From positions 1 to 59,254 of the forward strand of contig JAHBUB010000018.1 of the NCBI GenBank assembly GCA_019638285.1: DNA of 59,254 nt, read 5' to 3'. The DNA comes from Cyclobacteriaceae bacterium. GTDB taxonomy: Bacteria > Bacteroidota > Bacteroidia > Cytophagales > Cyclobacteriaceae. The notes under the pieces were generated by a model. The model was not told the origin of the DNA and searched no databases. It was given only the letters and a program-made list of their open reading frames with translations. Positions 27,743 to 37,000 of this stretch are shown piece by piece. The first letter of the stretch is position 1; each line of letters begins with the position of its first letter. A program made the position numbers and the translations under genes.

Positions 27743-28228
27743 AACATTTGTTGTTTAAATTGTTATACATACTTATTGAACGGGAAAACCTTATGTAAAG
27801 GTTTCATAAATAAGAAAAAACTTTAAAAATATTTTGATTTATTTTTCAAACCCAAAATCTCCTTTGGCAGCAACTCCTTCTCCCCTGGTTTGGACTGCCC
27901 TGTGGCTCCGCTAGCCTACCCCCTTGACCTGGTCCCGAGGCGCTCAGGTTCTTCTCTTCACAGATGCCCTGACTGATGATGGGGCTCCTCATCGGGAATG
28001 GCCCTCATCGCTACTTTAGCTGATGTGGGTGCCTTATCGGTTGGTGCGCACAGCTACTCGGGGTAACTGGCATAGCCATTCGGACTTCGCGTACAGCTAC
28101 TTGTTGTCCCCTGCATGGCCATTCGGAGCGCTGGGTACGCTCATTCGGACTGTGCGCACAGCTACTCCGGCTAGCTGGCATAGCCATTCGGTCTTCGCGT
28201 ACAGCTACTTGTTAGTTGTGGGTGCAGG
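27743..28228. other. Region between the unknown gene and the CRISPR array
   Basis: The first 130 bases are AT-rich and hold the promoter of the minus-strand gene and an inverted repeat AAACCTT-ATGTA-AAGGTTT (27786-27804). From about 27880 the composition changes abruptly to GC-rich sequence that continues to the first CRISPR repeat. It contains a duplicated segment of about 61 bp. Because the tracrRNA implies that the array is read on the plus strand, this stretch lies at the 5' side of the pre-crRNA. I see no conserved protein in it; the open frames across it look incidental. Confidence 0.45.
28045..28213. repeat. Imperfect direct duplication next to the array
   Basis: Copies at 28045-28105 and 28153-28213 (61 bp each, offset 108) share TGCGCACAGCTACTC, CTGGCATAGCCATTCGG and CTTCGCGTACAGCTACTTGT with only a few substitutions. 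Two partial copies of the CATTCGG word lie between them. The second copy ends 15 bp before the first CRISPR repeat. Confidence 0.85.
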
Positions 28229-31200
28229 GTTGTGATTTGCTTTCAACAAACGATCTTTGACAACATTGGACGTCACGCACATCAGCAGCAGATTGTTGTG
28301 ATTTGCTTTCAACAAACGATCTTTGACAACAAGTGTATGAGTAGTAAAATTTGCGAACACGTTGTGATTTGCTTTCAACAAACGATCTTTGACAACTCCA
28401 AGCGGGGTTCATAAACACTACTGAAAGTTGTGATTTGCTTTCAACAAACGATCTTTGACAACCTACTACTAAATAGTAAGGTTACATTTTTAGTTGTGAT
28501 TTGCTTTCAACAAACGATCTTTGACAACTGTTCTACCTGGCGGGAATCAGGCCGAGATAGTTGTGATTTGCTTTCAACAAACGATCTTTGACAACCTTCA
28601 TTGCTATAAAAGCATGTACTATATCGTTGTGATTTGCTTTCAACAAACGATCTTTGACAACGAACCGGTATAGTTGAAACAAGAAATGGAGGTTGTGATT
28701 TGCTTTCAACAAACGATCTTTGACAACTCTGCGTACTGGTGTGTACGTAACCTGCTGGTTGTGATTTGCTTTCAACAAACGATCTTTGACAACTAGTAGG
28801 ATAGCTCCAACAAATAGCAATATGTTGTGATTTGCTTTCAACAAACGATCTTTGACAACAATTTCATTTACTCTTAAAGTAGTCCTGACGTTGTGATTTG
28901 CTTTCAACAAACGATCTTTGACAACGAGTCCAGATACACAAGTGATTTCAATATTGTTGTGATTTGCTTTCAACAAACGATCTTTGACAACGTTTACTTC
29001 ATCCTTACCAAAAGAATGTTGTTGTGATTTGCTTTCAACAAACGATCTTTGACAACTGTCTTTGGATATGTAACTTTTAAATCCTTGTTGTGATTTGCTT
29101 TCAACAAACGATCTTTGACAACGCTTCATGGTAAACTCAGCCAGTGCTTCTAGTTGTGATTTGCTTTCAACAAACGATCTTTGACAACGTCATCCCATTG
29201 AAATAGTGGATGTAGGACAGTTGTGATTTGCTTTCAACAAACGATCTTTGACAACGTAACCGCTCATTTGAACATTGAATCCAAGGTTGTGATTTGCTTT
29301 CAACAAACGATCTTTGACAACCCAGCCGCAGAATTGACTTTCTCACAAGAGGTTGTGATTTGCTTTCAACAAACGATCTTTGACAACATACTATAAGGCC
29401 ACGCCAAAAAAAGATCCGTTGTGATTTGCTTTCAACAAACGATCTTTGACAACTGAATTAGCATTTCTTCGGTTATCAAAATTGTTGTGATTTGCTTTCA
29501 ACAAACGATCTTTGACAACGGTAATAAAGGCTACCATGGTCATTTAGTTGTTGTGATTTGCTTTCAACAAACGATCTTTGACAACTAAAGAACTCATGTA
29601 ATGGGTCAACCTCCCGTTGTGATTTGCTTTCAACAAACGATCTTTGACAACTAGAGTTGTCGCGCCTGCATCTGTGGTGGTGTTGTGATTTGCTTTCAAC
29701 AAACGATCTTTGACAACGACAAAAAACTTTAGGGCGTATTATGGATAGTTGTGATTTGCTTTCAACAAACGATCTTTGACAACCTAGTATCTTAGTTAAA
29801 TCTCCAAACCTATGTTGTGATTTGCTTTCAACAAACGATCTTTGACAACCTGATGAGATTAGGAAACTAAATAGTCCTCGTTGTGATTTGCTTTCAACAA
29901 ACGATCTTTGACAACTCAAGAAGATGTGCCTTTGCTGTCTCGCCGTTGTGATTTGCTTTCAACAAACGATCTTTGACAACACGCGCTTGGGTGCATAATT
30001 ACGTTCATCAGTTGTGATTTGCTTTCAACAAACGATCTTTGACAACCAAGCAATTTTAAAGCACCTCCAAAGAGGCAGTTGTGATTTGCTTTCAACAAAC
30101 GATCTTTGACAACACTTACAGGCATTTGACCAATATAAAACCAGTTGTGATTTGCTTTCAACAAACGATCTTTGACAACCGGTTGTGCCTCCAACTGTTA
30201 TAAGCTGAGTTGTGATTTGCTTTCAACAAACGATCTTTGACAACGTATTGACCTCCTTGTGATGAGATTCAATGGTTGTGATTTGCTTTCAACAAACGAT
30301 CTTTGACAACCAAGGTTTCTGAGGGTAGAATGTTTGAACTGTTGTGATTTGCTTTCAACAAACGATCTTTGACAACTTCCAAATCAATCAATAAAACTGC
30401 CAATGGGTTGTGATTTGCTTTCAACAAACGATCTTTGACAACAAACACATCAAGTAAATTTCTTTTACGTTGTTGTGATTTGCTTTCAACAAACGATCTT
30501 TGACAACCCTGAGCTTTCCGAGGTATAGATCACGTCTGTTGTGATTTGCTTTCAACAAACGATCTTTGACAACGTGGAGTTGAAAAGGGATTTATCTACA
30601 GAGGTTGTGATTTGCTTTCAACAAACGATCTTTGACAACCGTATATAGTCGCTCGGCATTTTCCGCTCCGTTGTGATTTGCTTTCAACAAACGATCTTTG
30701 ACAACGACAATTTCCTCGCGCACCGGCTATCGTTTGTTGTGATTTGCTTTCAACAAACGATCTTTGACAACCGTGAGCTGCTTGATCGACTCGAGCTCGT
30801 TCGTTGTGATTTGCTTTCAACAAACGATCTTTGACAACGGTTACTACCTGCAGCACCAGGCTGATGTTGTTGTGATTTGCTTTCAACAAACGATCTTTGA
30901 CAACGCTTGCAATACTTACCATCATCGCTGCCGTGTTGTGATTTGCTTTCAACAAACGATCTTTGACAACTAGGACAGCGATTGCAGGGTGGTGAAGATG
31001 TTGTGATTTGCTTTCAACAAACGATCTTTGACAACTTGATCTGGCTATGCGTGTGCAGCGCAAGCAGTTGTGATTTGCTTTCAACAAACGATCTTTGACA
31101 ACAAATACATTACCTGTTCATTAACATCCATGTTGTGATTTGCTTTCAACAAACGATCTTTGACAACGGTATCCGTCAAACAGAGGTTAATTGGTGCGTT

Positions 31201-32024
31201 GTGATTTGCTTTCAACAAACGATCTTTGACAACTGGATTATTTAAATATTCTCCTTCGTGCTTGTTGTGATTTGCTTTCAACAAACGATCTTTGACAACA
31301 AAAATACCCCTACGCATCCAAAGGCGAACGTTGTGATTTGCTTTCAACAAACGATCTTTGACAACAATCCACTATATTTGTACTATGAGGATATAGTTGT
31401 GATTTGCTTTCAACAAACGATCTTTGACAACAGCTCTCCCATCCATTCATTCTCTGATTTAGTTGTGATTTGCTTTCAACAAACGATCTTTGACAACGGA
31501 GAAAAATTTGCGAACACTAAACTTAATGTTGTGATTTGCTTTCAACAAACGATCTTTGACAACAAACACCGCAAACACCTGCAGCATTATGTGGTTGTGA
31601 TTTGCTTTCAACAAACGATCTTTGACAACTCTTAAAAAACATGGACAACACATTGGATAGTTGTGATTTGCTTTCAACAAACGATCTTTGACAACTCAGT
31701 ATCAGCAACATCATCAAATACAATAGTTGTGATTTGCTTTCAACAAACGATCTTTGACAACGGAATCAATGATAGGTTTATGTGAGAAGTAGTTGTGATT
31801 TGCTTTCAACAAACGATCTTTGACAACTGAAGCAGCGGACTTGTCTGCAGCTACAGCGTTGTGATTTGCTTTCAACAAACGATCTTTGACAACTGTCGGT
31901 CCCATGCCAAATTTGTACACCAGTTGTGATTTGCTTTCAACAAACGATCTTTGACAACAGTAAAACCCTCTACCCCTGTTACTTCTATGTTGTGATTTGC
32001 TTTCAACAAACGATCTTTGACAAC
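28229..32024 (+). CRISPR. Type II-C CRISPR array, 58 repeats and 57 spacers
   Basis: The 36-bp repeat begins GTTGTGATTTGCTTTC and ends GATCTTTGACAAC. I located 58 copies; the first starts at 28229 and the last at 31989. By eye they are all identical, including both terminal copies. Most of the 57 spacers are 30 bp; some are 29 or 31. Direction is taken from the tracrRNA at 38325, whose anti-repeat is complementary to repeat positions 2-16 as read on the plus strand. The array is therefore read toward and against the cas genes. Frames across it with recurring peptides are artefacts of the 66-bp period. Spacers 2 and 50 overlap in sequence. Confidence 0.98.
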
Positions 32025-32104
32025 AGATTATCTATAATTTACCTGATTATCAGTGTTTTACGAGTATAATCGTTGTCAAAAAATCTGCTAAAGTTGTCAA
32101 AGGG
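32025..32104. promoter_or_regulatory. AT-rich junction between array and cas2, with repeat-end copies
   Basis: The 80 bases after the last repeat are very AT-rich (ATTATCTATAATTTACCTGATTA). They contain two copies of the inverted repeat end, GTTGTCAAA at 32072-32080 and GTTGTCAAAG at 32093-32102. The second is the exact reverse complement of the last ten bases of the CRISPR repeat. This could be a leader-like adaptation site adjoining cas2, or stem-forming sequence at the 3' end of the pre-crRNA. Which array end receives new spacers cannot be decided from one genome. Confidence 0.5.
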
Positions 32105-32160
32105 AGCCTCCGAAACCTAGAAAAGCTCAAGCTGCTGGGGTATCGGAGGCTTTTCTTTTT
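32105..32160 (+). terminator. Hairpin terminator for plus-strand array transcript, overlapping cas2 3' end
   Basis: AGCCTCCGAAACC (32105-32117) pairs with GGTATCGGAGGCT (32139-32151), with 12 of 13 pairs formed. On the plus strand it is followed by TTTTCTTTTT, and on the minus strand only by a mixed sequence. It therefore best terminates transcription leaving the array toward cas2, and may also protect the cas mRNA 3' end. The CCTCCGA/TCGGAGG core is the same as in the REP-like palindrome inside the transposase gene. Confidence 0.65.
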
Positions 32161-32446
32161 CCACTTTTCCGTAAAAAATCTGCATCATGCCAAACTGTTT
32201 ATCGGTAACGGTGAGTATGCCCACGTGTCCCCTCGGTGGAAGGTTACGCTGCACCCGTTTTACATGCACATCGGCATTTTCGCGACTGGCGCAGTGGCGC
32301 AAATAAGCACTGAACTGAAACATGGTAAAACCGTCTTTCAGCATGCTTTTTCTGAAGTCGGTATAGTTCTTTCTATCCCTTTTGGTTTCTACTGGAAGGT
32401 CAAAGAACACCATTACCCACATAACGCGGTATTCATTAAGGCGCAT
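32117..32446 (-). CDS. cas2: CRISPR-associated endonuclease Cas2
   Basis: A 109-residue protein with the ferredoxin-like Cas2 fold. The conserved Asp16 sits at the end of strand 1 ([11 protein letters not shown]), followed by the helix [15 protein letters not shown] and strands TMFQFSAYL and [12 protein letters not shown]. Cas2 dimers bridge two Cas1 dimers in the integrase that inserts new spacers. It starts 2 bp after cas1 and is the last gene of the operon, with 92 bp between its stop and the last CRISPR repeat. Its 3' end forms half of the terminator hairpin. Confidence 0.96.
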   Translation of the reverse strand: MRLNEYRVMWVMVFFDLPVETKRDRKNYTDFRKSMLKDGFTMFQFSAYLRHCASRENADVHVKRVQRNLPPRGHVGILTVTDKQFGMMQIFYGKVEKEKPPIPQQLELF

Positions 32447-32448
32447 GA

Positions 32449-33384
32449 TTAAGTTGGCAGTTCGGGATAAAGCACTTTCTTTTCTGTTCCATCAAAACAT
32501 TTGGCCAGCGATGCCGTGGTGCGCTGGGCTGCGACCATCAATGGACTGCGTTCGCCATTGATTCGAACATCCATAGTAGCAATGCCAAGAAGTTGTTTTT
32601 TAATGGAGGGATTGAGATCGTGATAATCTTCACCATTTTTAATTATTTCGCACACCACCGCATCAGCAAAAGGCCGATACGGTTCCATAATGTCATCAGC
32701 CAGACAATAATGATTGTATTGATTGCGGTGATGGATGCCCAGTGTGGGTAATAGCCCCGATCCTACCAGGCTGCGCGCAATGATCGCCCTTAAAATGGCA
32801 TACGTATAGTTCAGCAAATTATTGGGTGGTATGCCCTCACGCTCACGCTTGAAACCTTTGATTTGCGGAAAAATGTTCTTCCAATAATAAGCTGCTGCGC
32901 GGGCTTCCAAATTATCGGGATCGCCTGATTTCACATCTCCTACCCACTTGGTCATGTTGGTGGCTTCGTATCCAAAGCGTTGAAGTAGAAATGCCTGATT
33001 CGAAATTTTTGCTTTAATGGTTTGCTGCCATAGTTGCTTCACCAATGGCTGACTGGCATTGAGTTGTTCTTTAAACTTGGCCGATTGCAATTTGTTGCCT
33101 GACAAATTAAGCATCAGTCCGGTAGGGTGATGTGTTTTGTCGCAGGAAATCAGTGCTACGTTGTTTTCAATTAACCCATCGATTAAATACTGGGTGATGG
33201 TGAGGCGGGTGTGATCCAAGATCACCACCCCGATATCTTCGATAGGAATTATAGCGTGTACTCCTTTTTTAAAAGATTCCGGTAACGTTTCGTTTTTCTC
33301 TACCTCGGGCAAACGCAGAACAAGCTGATCGTCTTTGCGGCTCAGGTAGCCGGGGTTACCAAAGTAGAGTGTTCGTTTGATCAT
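32449..33384 (-). CDS. cas1: CRISPR-associated endonuclease Cas1 (type II)
   Basis: A 311-residue integrase subunit of type II size. The N-terminal beta domain starts [20 protein letters not shown]. The helical catalytic domain carries the metal ligands Glu160 ([14 protein letters not shown]), the His pair 218-219 ([10 protein letters not shown]) and Glu234 ([10 protein letters not shown]). All are present, so it should be active in spacer integration with Cas2. Its start codon overlaps the stop of the upstream transposase gene (ATGA), indicating translational coupling to that gene instead of directly to cas9. Confidence 0.97.
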   Translation of the reverse strand: MIKRTLYFGNPGYLSRKDDQLVLRLPEVEKNETLPESFKKGVHAIIPIEDIGVVILDHTRLTITQYLIDGLIENNVALISCDKTHHPTGLMLNLSGNKLQSAKFKEQLNASQPLVKQLWQQTIKAKISNQAFLLQRFGYEATNMTKWVGDVKSGDPDNLEARAAAYYWKNIFPQIKGFKREREGIPPNNLLNYTYAILRAIIARSLVGSGLLPTLGIHHRNQYNHYCLADDIMEPYRPFADAVVCEIIKNGEDYHDLNPSIKKQLLGIATMDVRINGERSPLMVAAQRTTASLAKCFDGTEKKVLYPELPT

Positions 33385-33998
33385 GATGTTTCGCTGAAAT
33401 CAGGAATATTGTTTGCAGTCTGTTGGTGAAACTGAATAAACTGCTGCAGGTTGCCAAACCAGTTGATGACCTCCTGTTGTGCAGGCATAAGTTCAGGTAA
33501 GAGAAAACCGTGGTACGAACTCCATGGCCAATTGGTAATCTGTTTTACGAAACCATGTTTGACCGGATTGGCGTGGATGTAATGAATAACGCTTGTAAAG
33601 TAACTATCTCTAGTGATCTCTTTCCGTTTAAAGTTGGGGATGAAAAGGCTACCTCTGCGGACGTACATTTTATTAAAAGATTTGGTGTAACTGTTAAACA
33701 GGTTACTAAATTGTTTGGAGATTCTTTTTTCGATGGAGTTTAAACCTCCGAGGTCTTGTTGCCTCGGAATAAAGACCTCGGAGGTTTGCGGGAAGGATTT
33801 TATAATTTCTTCCTCAGTTTTAATTCGCACCAGCAAATGGATATGGTTTGGCATCAGGCAATAAGCCAGCGTATCGGCTACTGGCGGAATAAAATGATCG
33901 TACCGCCTGAGAAAATACCGGTAGTTCTCATCCGAACGGAACAGGTTCTCGAAGCCGTTGGCGTGGGTGTAGAGGTGGTATGTGAGTTTTGGAGCCAT
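33381..33998 (-). CDS. RAYT/IS200-like Y1 (HUH) transposase embedded in the cas operon
   Basis: A 205-residue single-domain Y1_Tnp protein of the REP-associated tyrosine transposase type. It has the HUH metal motif His52-Ile-His54 (CLMPNHIHLLV) and a candidate nucleophile Tyr104 (SNLFNSYTKSFNK). The RAYT hallmarks RRGSLF, YIHANPVKHGF and WSSYHG are also present. Such enzymes nick single-stranded DNA at hairpins. It starts 2 bp after the cas9 stop and ends in an ATGA overlap with cas1. An AGGAG (34009-34013 on the plus strand, read on minus) lies 10 nt before the ATG. No terminal inverted repeats or target duplication interrupt the cas genes, so it behaves as an operon member, not a recent insertion. 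A role in adaptation is possible but unproven. Confidence 0.93.
   Translation of the reverse strand: MAPKLTYHLYTHANGFENLFRSDENYRYFLRRYDHFIPPVADTLAYCLMPNHIHLLVRIKTEEEIIKSFPQTSEVFIPRQQDLGGLNSIEKRISKQFSNLFNSYTKSFNKMYVRRGSLFIPNFKRKEITRDSYFTSVIHYIHANPVKHGFVKQITNWPWSSYHGFLLPELMPAQQEVINWFGNLQQFIQFHQQTANNIPDFSETS
33742..33787. repeat. REP-like palindrome inside the transposase coding sequence
   Basis: AAACCTCCGAGGTCTT (33742-33757) and its perfect complement AAGACCTCGGAGGTTT (33772-33787) flank a 14-nt centre that itself contains CCTCGG. Each arm also folds on itself (ACCTC-GAGGT). It encodes about 16 residues between the HUH motif and the catalytic Tyr. This is the form expected for a substrate hairpin of a RAYT enzyme. 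Confidence 0.85.
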
Positions 33999-34000
33999 TC

Positions 34001-37000
34001 TTAATATTCTCCTACTTTCACTATTTGTCCAATATGATTGATACGGACTTTAACAACATCTTTAAGGTGCCCGGTACTTTGTATTAGTTTATAGGTAATA
34101 TTTACTAATACTTTCTTATCCTCAACAGAAGTCTCTAAATGGTGCCTGAACATGTAATTTCTAGTCGCAATCTTCTGTACGCGAAACAAATTCTGGCTTA
34201 TTAATTTATTATTTTTCATGTCTAATAAATCAACCTCTTTAGGGGCGAAACCTGTTTGCTCATTAGGAAATAGAAAATATTCATTTTGTTTCATTGAAAA
34301 TAGAAACTTCCAACCAAGCCCTCGATTGAATTCTTTATCTATTACTGGGAATCCGGCATTCACCAACTGAACAGCATCAAAAAATGAAACAACTCTTTCT
34401 TGTAAACTCTCTTTTTCATCTTTGTAAATGGCTACATGGTGATTGTTCCCCGTACTAACAAAATCCACAGAAATGGGCTTGCCACTTTCATCCAATATCT
34501 CTTTACCCAGGTGGTCTCTTTTATAATGCAGCGCCTCTGCATTACTTACTCCACTAATCGTTACCCGTTTTATAGAAATACCTTTGTCTCTATTGAGCCA
34601 GATTGGGTTTTTATCCAAATCGGAAAATGCTTTTTTAGGATCATTTTCGTATTCTTTTAAACGGGAAAGCAATATCCTTTTTATGCCTTCATCCAATACT
34701 TTTTCAATGTTCTTTGCTTCTTTGAAGTTTTCTGGTGTTACATCCTTACGAATAGAATAGCCCTCTTCCAGCCATGTCAATCCTACTTTATCAGGCACGG
34801 TGTCAGTTTTTGAATCATCTAAATAAATTGGATTTTTAGATAGCGTATTCTTTCCTGTAAAGGCCTTTTTTGGATCATTTCCATTTTCAGACAAACGTTT
34901 AACTAATAATTCTTTATAGATCGGATTGGATACCTTATTAATTGTTTCCAAATCAAATTTTGACCCTATCTTTTCTTCACTATGCACGTAATATTGGTAT
35001 TTGCCGTAAATAGTTTCTTTATGAAGCTGACCCCTCGGGGTAAGCGTATCTTGAGGCTTTTCCTTTCCGGCAATTTTGTTTCTGTTTTTAGTTACCACTT
35101 TGTTTTTGGCTTTATGAGAAACTAAAATATTTTCAAGATGCTCCTTGGCTACAATTCTGAAATTTGGGATGGGAAGTTTGAATACCCGTTTACTATTTCC
35201 GTTGTAATCTTTAACTACAAGCGTTTCCTTATCCTCTATTCCTTTGATGTTCCGGTGTTCCTGATCTGCTTCATTGTAGCGCGCATTCAGGTGATTTAAA
35301 TATTGGATGTGGTTGTGTTTAGTAAAAGCAACTGTAAGGGCGTCCATTGCATGGTGTCGATGATCATTTCGTTTGCTCCAGTCCACAATGCGTTCTTTAA
35401 ATGTGCCGTCTTTCTTCTCCACTTTTTCGGTAAGTCCTTGTTTTTTAAATTTATCGAAATTGAGTTCCTGCATAATATTGATCAAATCCCAATCCTCACG
35501 AAGTCTATCTGTGACGCTCCCTGATGTAGAAACGACAGAACGTGTAATGTCATAAAGCATAGTTTTTGCTTTCTTAGCGATGTATTGGCTATCGCGTAGG
35601 TCACGTTCTATGAACCCTTCACCGATGTCGGTTGCTCTTTTTTGAAGCTTTTGATATTTTGCCTTGGATATACCATCTTCCTTGTTCCTTTTGCCAATCT
35701 CAAAAAGTTTCTCAATTCTCTTAATGAATATCTCTACATTTTCCTTTCCAAAATCGCTTTCGATGTAGTCAAAAGCCGTGCGGTTGCCCTTCTTTAAATT
35801 ATCTTTTCGAAAGGATAGTGTTTTGTTTGAAAAACTATCATCGAATACGCGCGCTTGTGGAATGATGTGATCAATGTCAATCTGCTTACTAAATAAAACC
35901 TCTCGTGGAATGTATTCATCTGTGTACAGATCTTTATAACCATTATTTCTAAGTTCTTCGTATAACTTATATCGTATGATGTCATTACGACTTGGGTTTT
36001 TTACACCAAATTCATTTCTCAAAAGTTTAATAATCTTATCGTGGTTAGCCTTTGCTGCATTAATATTGCTAGTCATCTCGGCTCGTTCTTTGGCATTTTT
36101 CTTTAATTCACGAGCCAACTCAATTCTAATTTCATCAAATTTGAAGTATTCAATAATGTCTCCGTTTTTATCTTTTTTACTATTGACTTCAATTAATGTG
36201 TTGACTACATTAATCATTTGATTTAAAATTTTCTCAACAACCGGATTTCGTAGACTGTTTTTTTTCAACAACTCAAGTTTATTTTTCAATGGACGGGTAG
36301 CAATCTCCTCTTTGGTCCATGAAGCAGCCGAATGCCTGTACCCCGCCTGTTCACATGCTTCGCTGAATTTACTTTCATGAATATAGGGGTATATCTTTCG
36401 CATGGCTTTAGTACTCAAATTGCCATAATCATCAGACAAGGTAATGTTTGCCAGAATCTGGCTATGCTCTTTTTTAAAGCCGAATTTCTCCCTCAACAAT
36501 TCATACAATTTTACATTTCCGCTTGGTGAATCATCACTTTCATACGAATACAACAAGTGCCAAAGTCGGTACGAGGCCTGCTGTTCAAATGCTTTCCCAT
36601 CTAACTCCGCATTGAAATCAAGAATTTCAGTTTTAATGTTTAGCACTTCAAAAATGGATTTTATCATGTGCTTGATTTCCAGAACCGGAACAGTCAAATC
36701 ATCTAACTCCACTTCATCTTTATTGGATTTTACTTTCAGTAAATCTTTTACATCATAACCCTCCAAATCAAGGATTTTAAGATATGCCTCATTAAAGACT
36801 CTATTGGTTCTGTTCCCCTCTAACTCGGTGTAGTTAAGCTCCCATTTATTCGGCTTGTAGCCCAACAATTCAATAATTTTATCCTGCTTTAAATAGCCCT
36901 TGAAATTCAATTCTTCAAACAATTGTTGCTTTGCTTGCAAATCAAATTCAAATATTTCCGTGTCATTATCACTTTGCTTTTCACCGTTTGATGCTATTCG

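Noticed and set aside
28023-28235. A 70-codon plus-strand frame containing two similar segments (WHSHSDFAYSYLL type)
   Set aside because: The repetition follows from the 108-bp duplication keeping frame. The frame runs into the first CRISPR repeat, and no protein family fits.
28212-31920. Many open frames across the CRISPR array with recurring peptides such as VVKDRLLKANHN or CQRSFVESKSQ
   Set aside because: They come from the 66-bp repeat-spacer period, which is divisible by three. The peptides are translations of the repeat itself, with no ribosome-binding sites or family likeness.
33381-33998. The idea that the transposase gene is a recent insertion that broke the cas operon
   Set aside because: The spacing is 2 bp and a 4-bp overlap, a Shine-Dalgarno is present, and cas9 and cas1 are both full length. 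There are no IS ends or target duplications.
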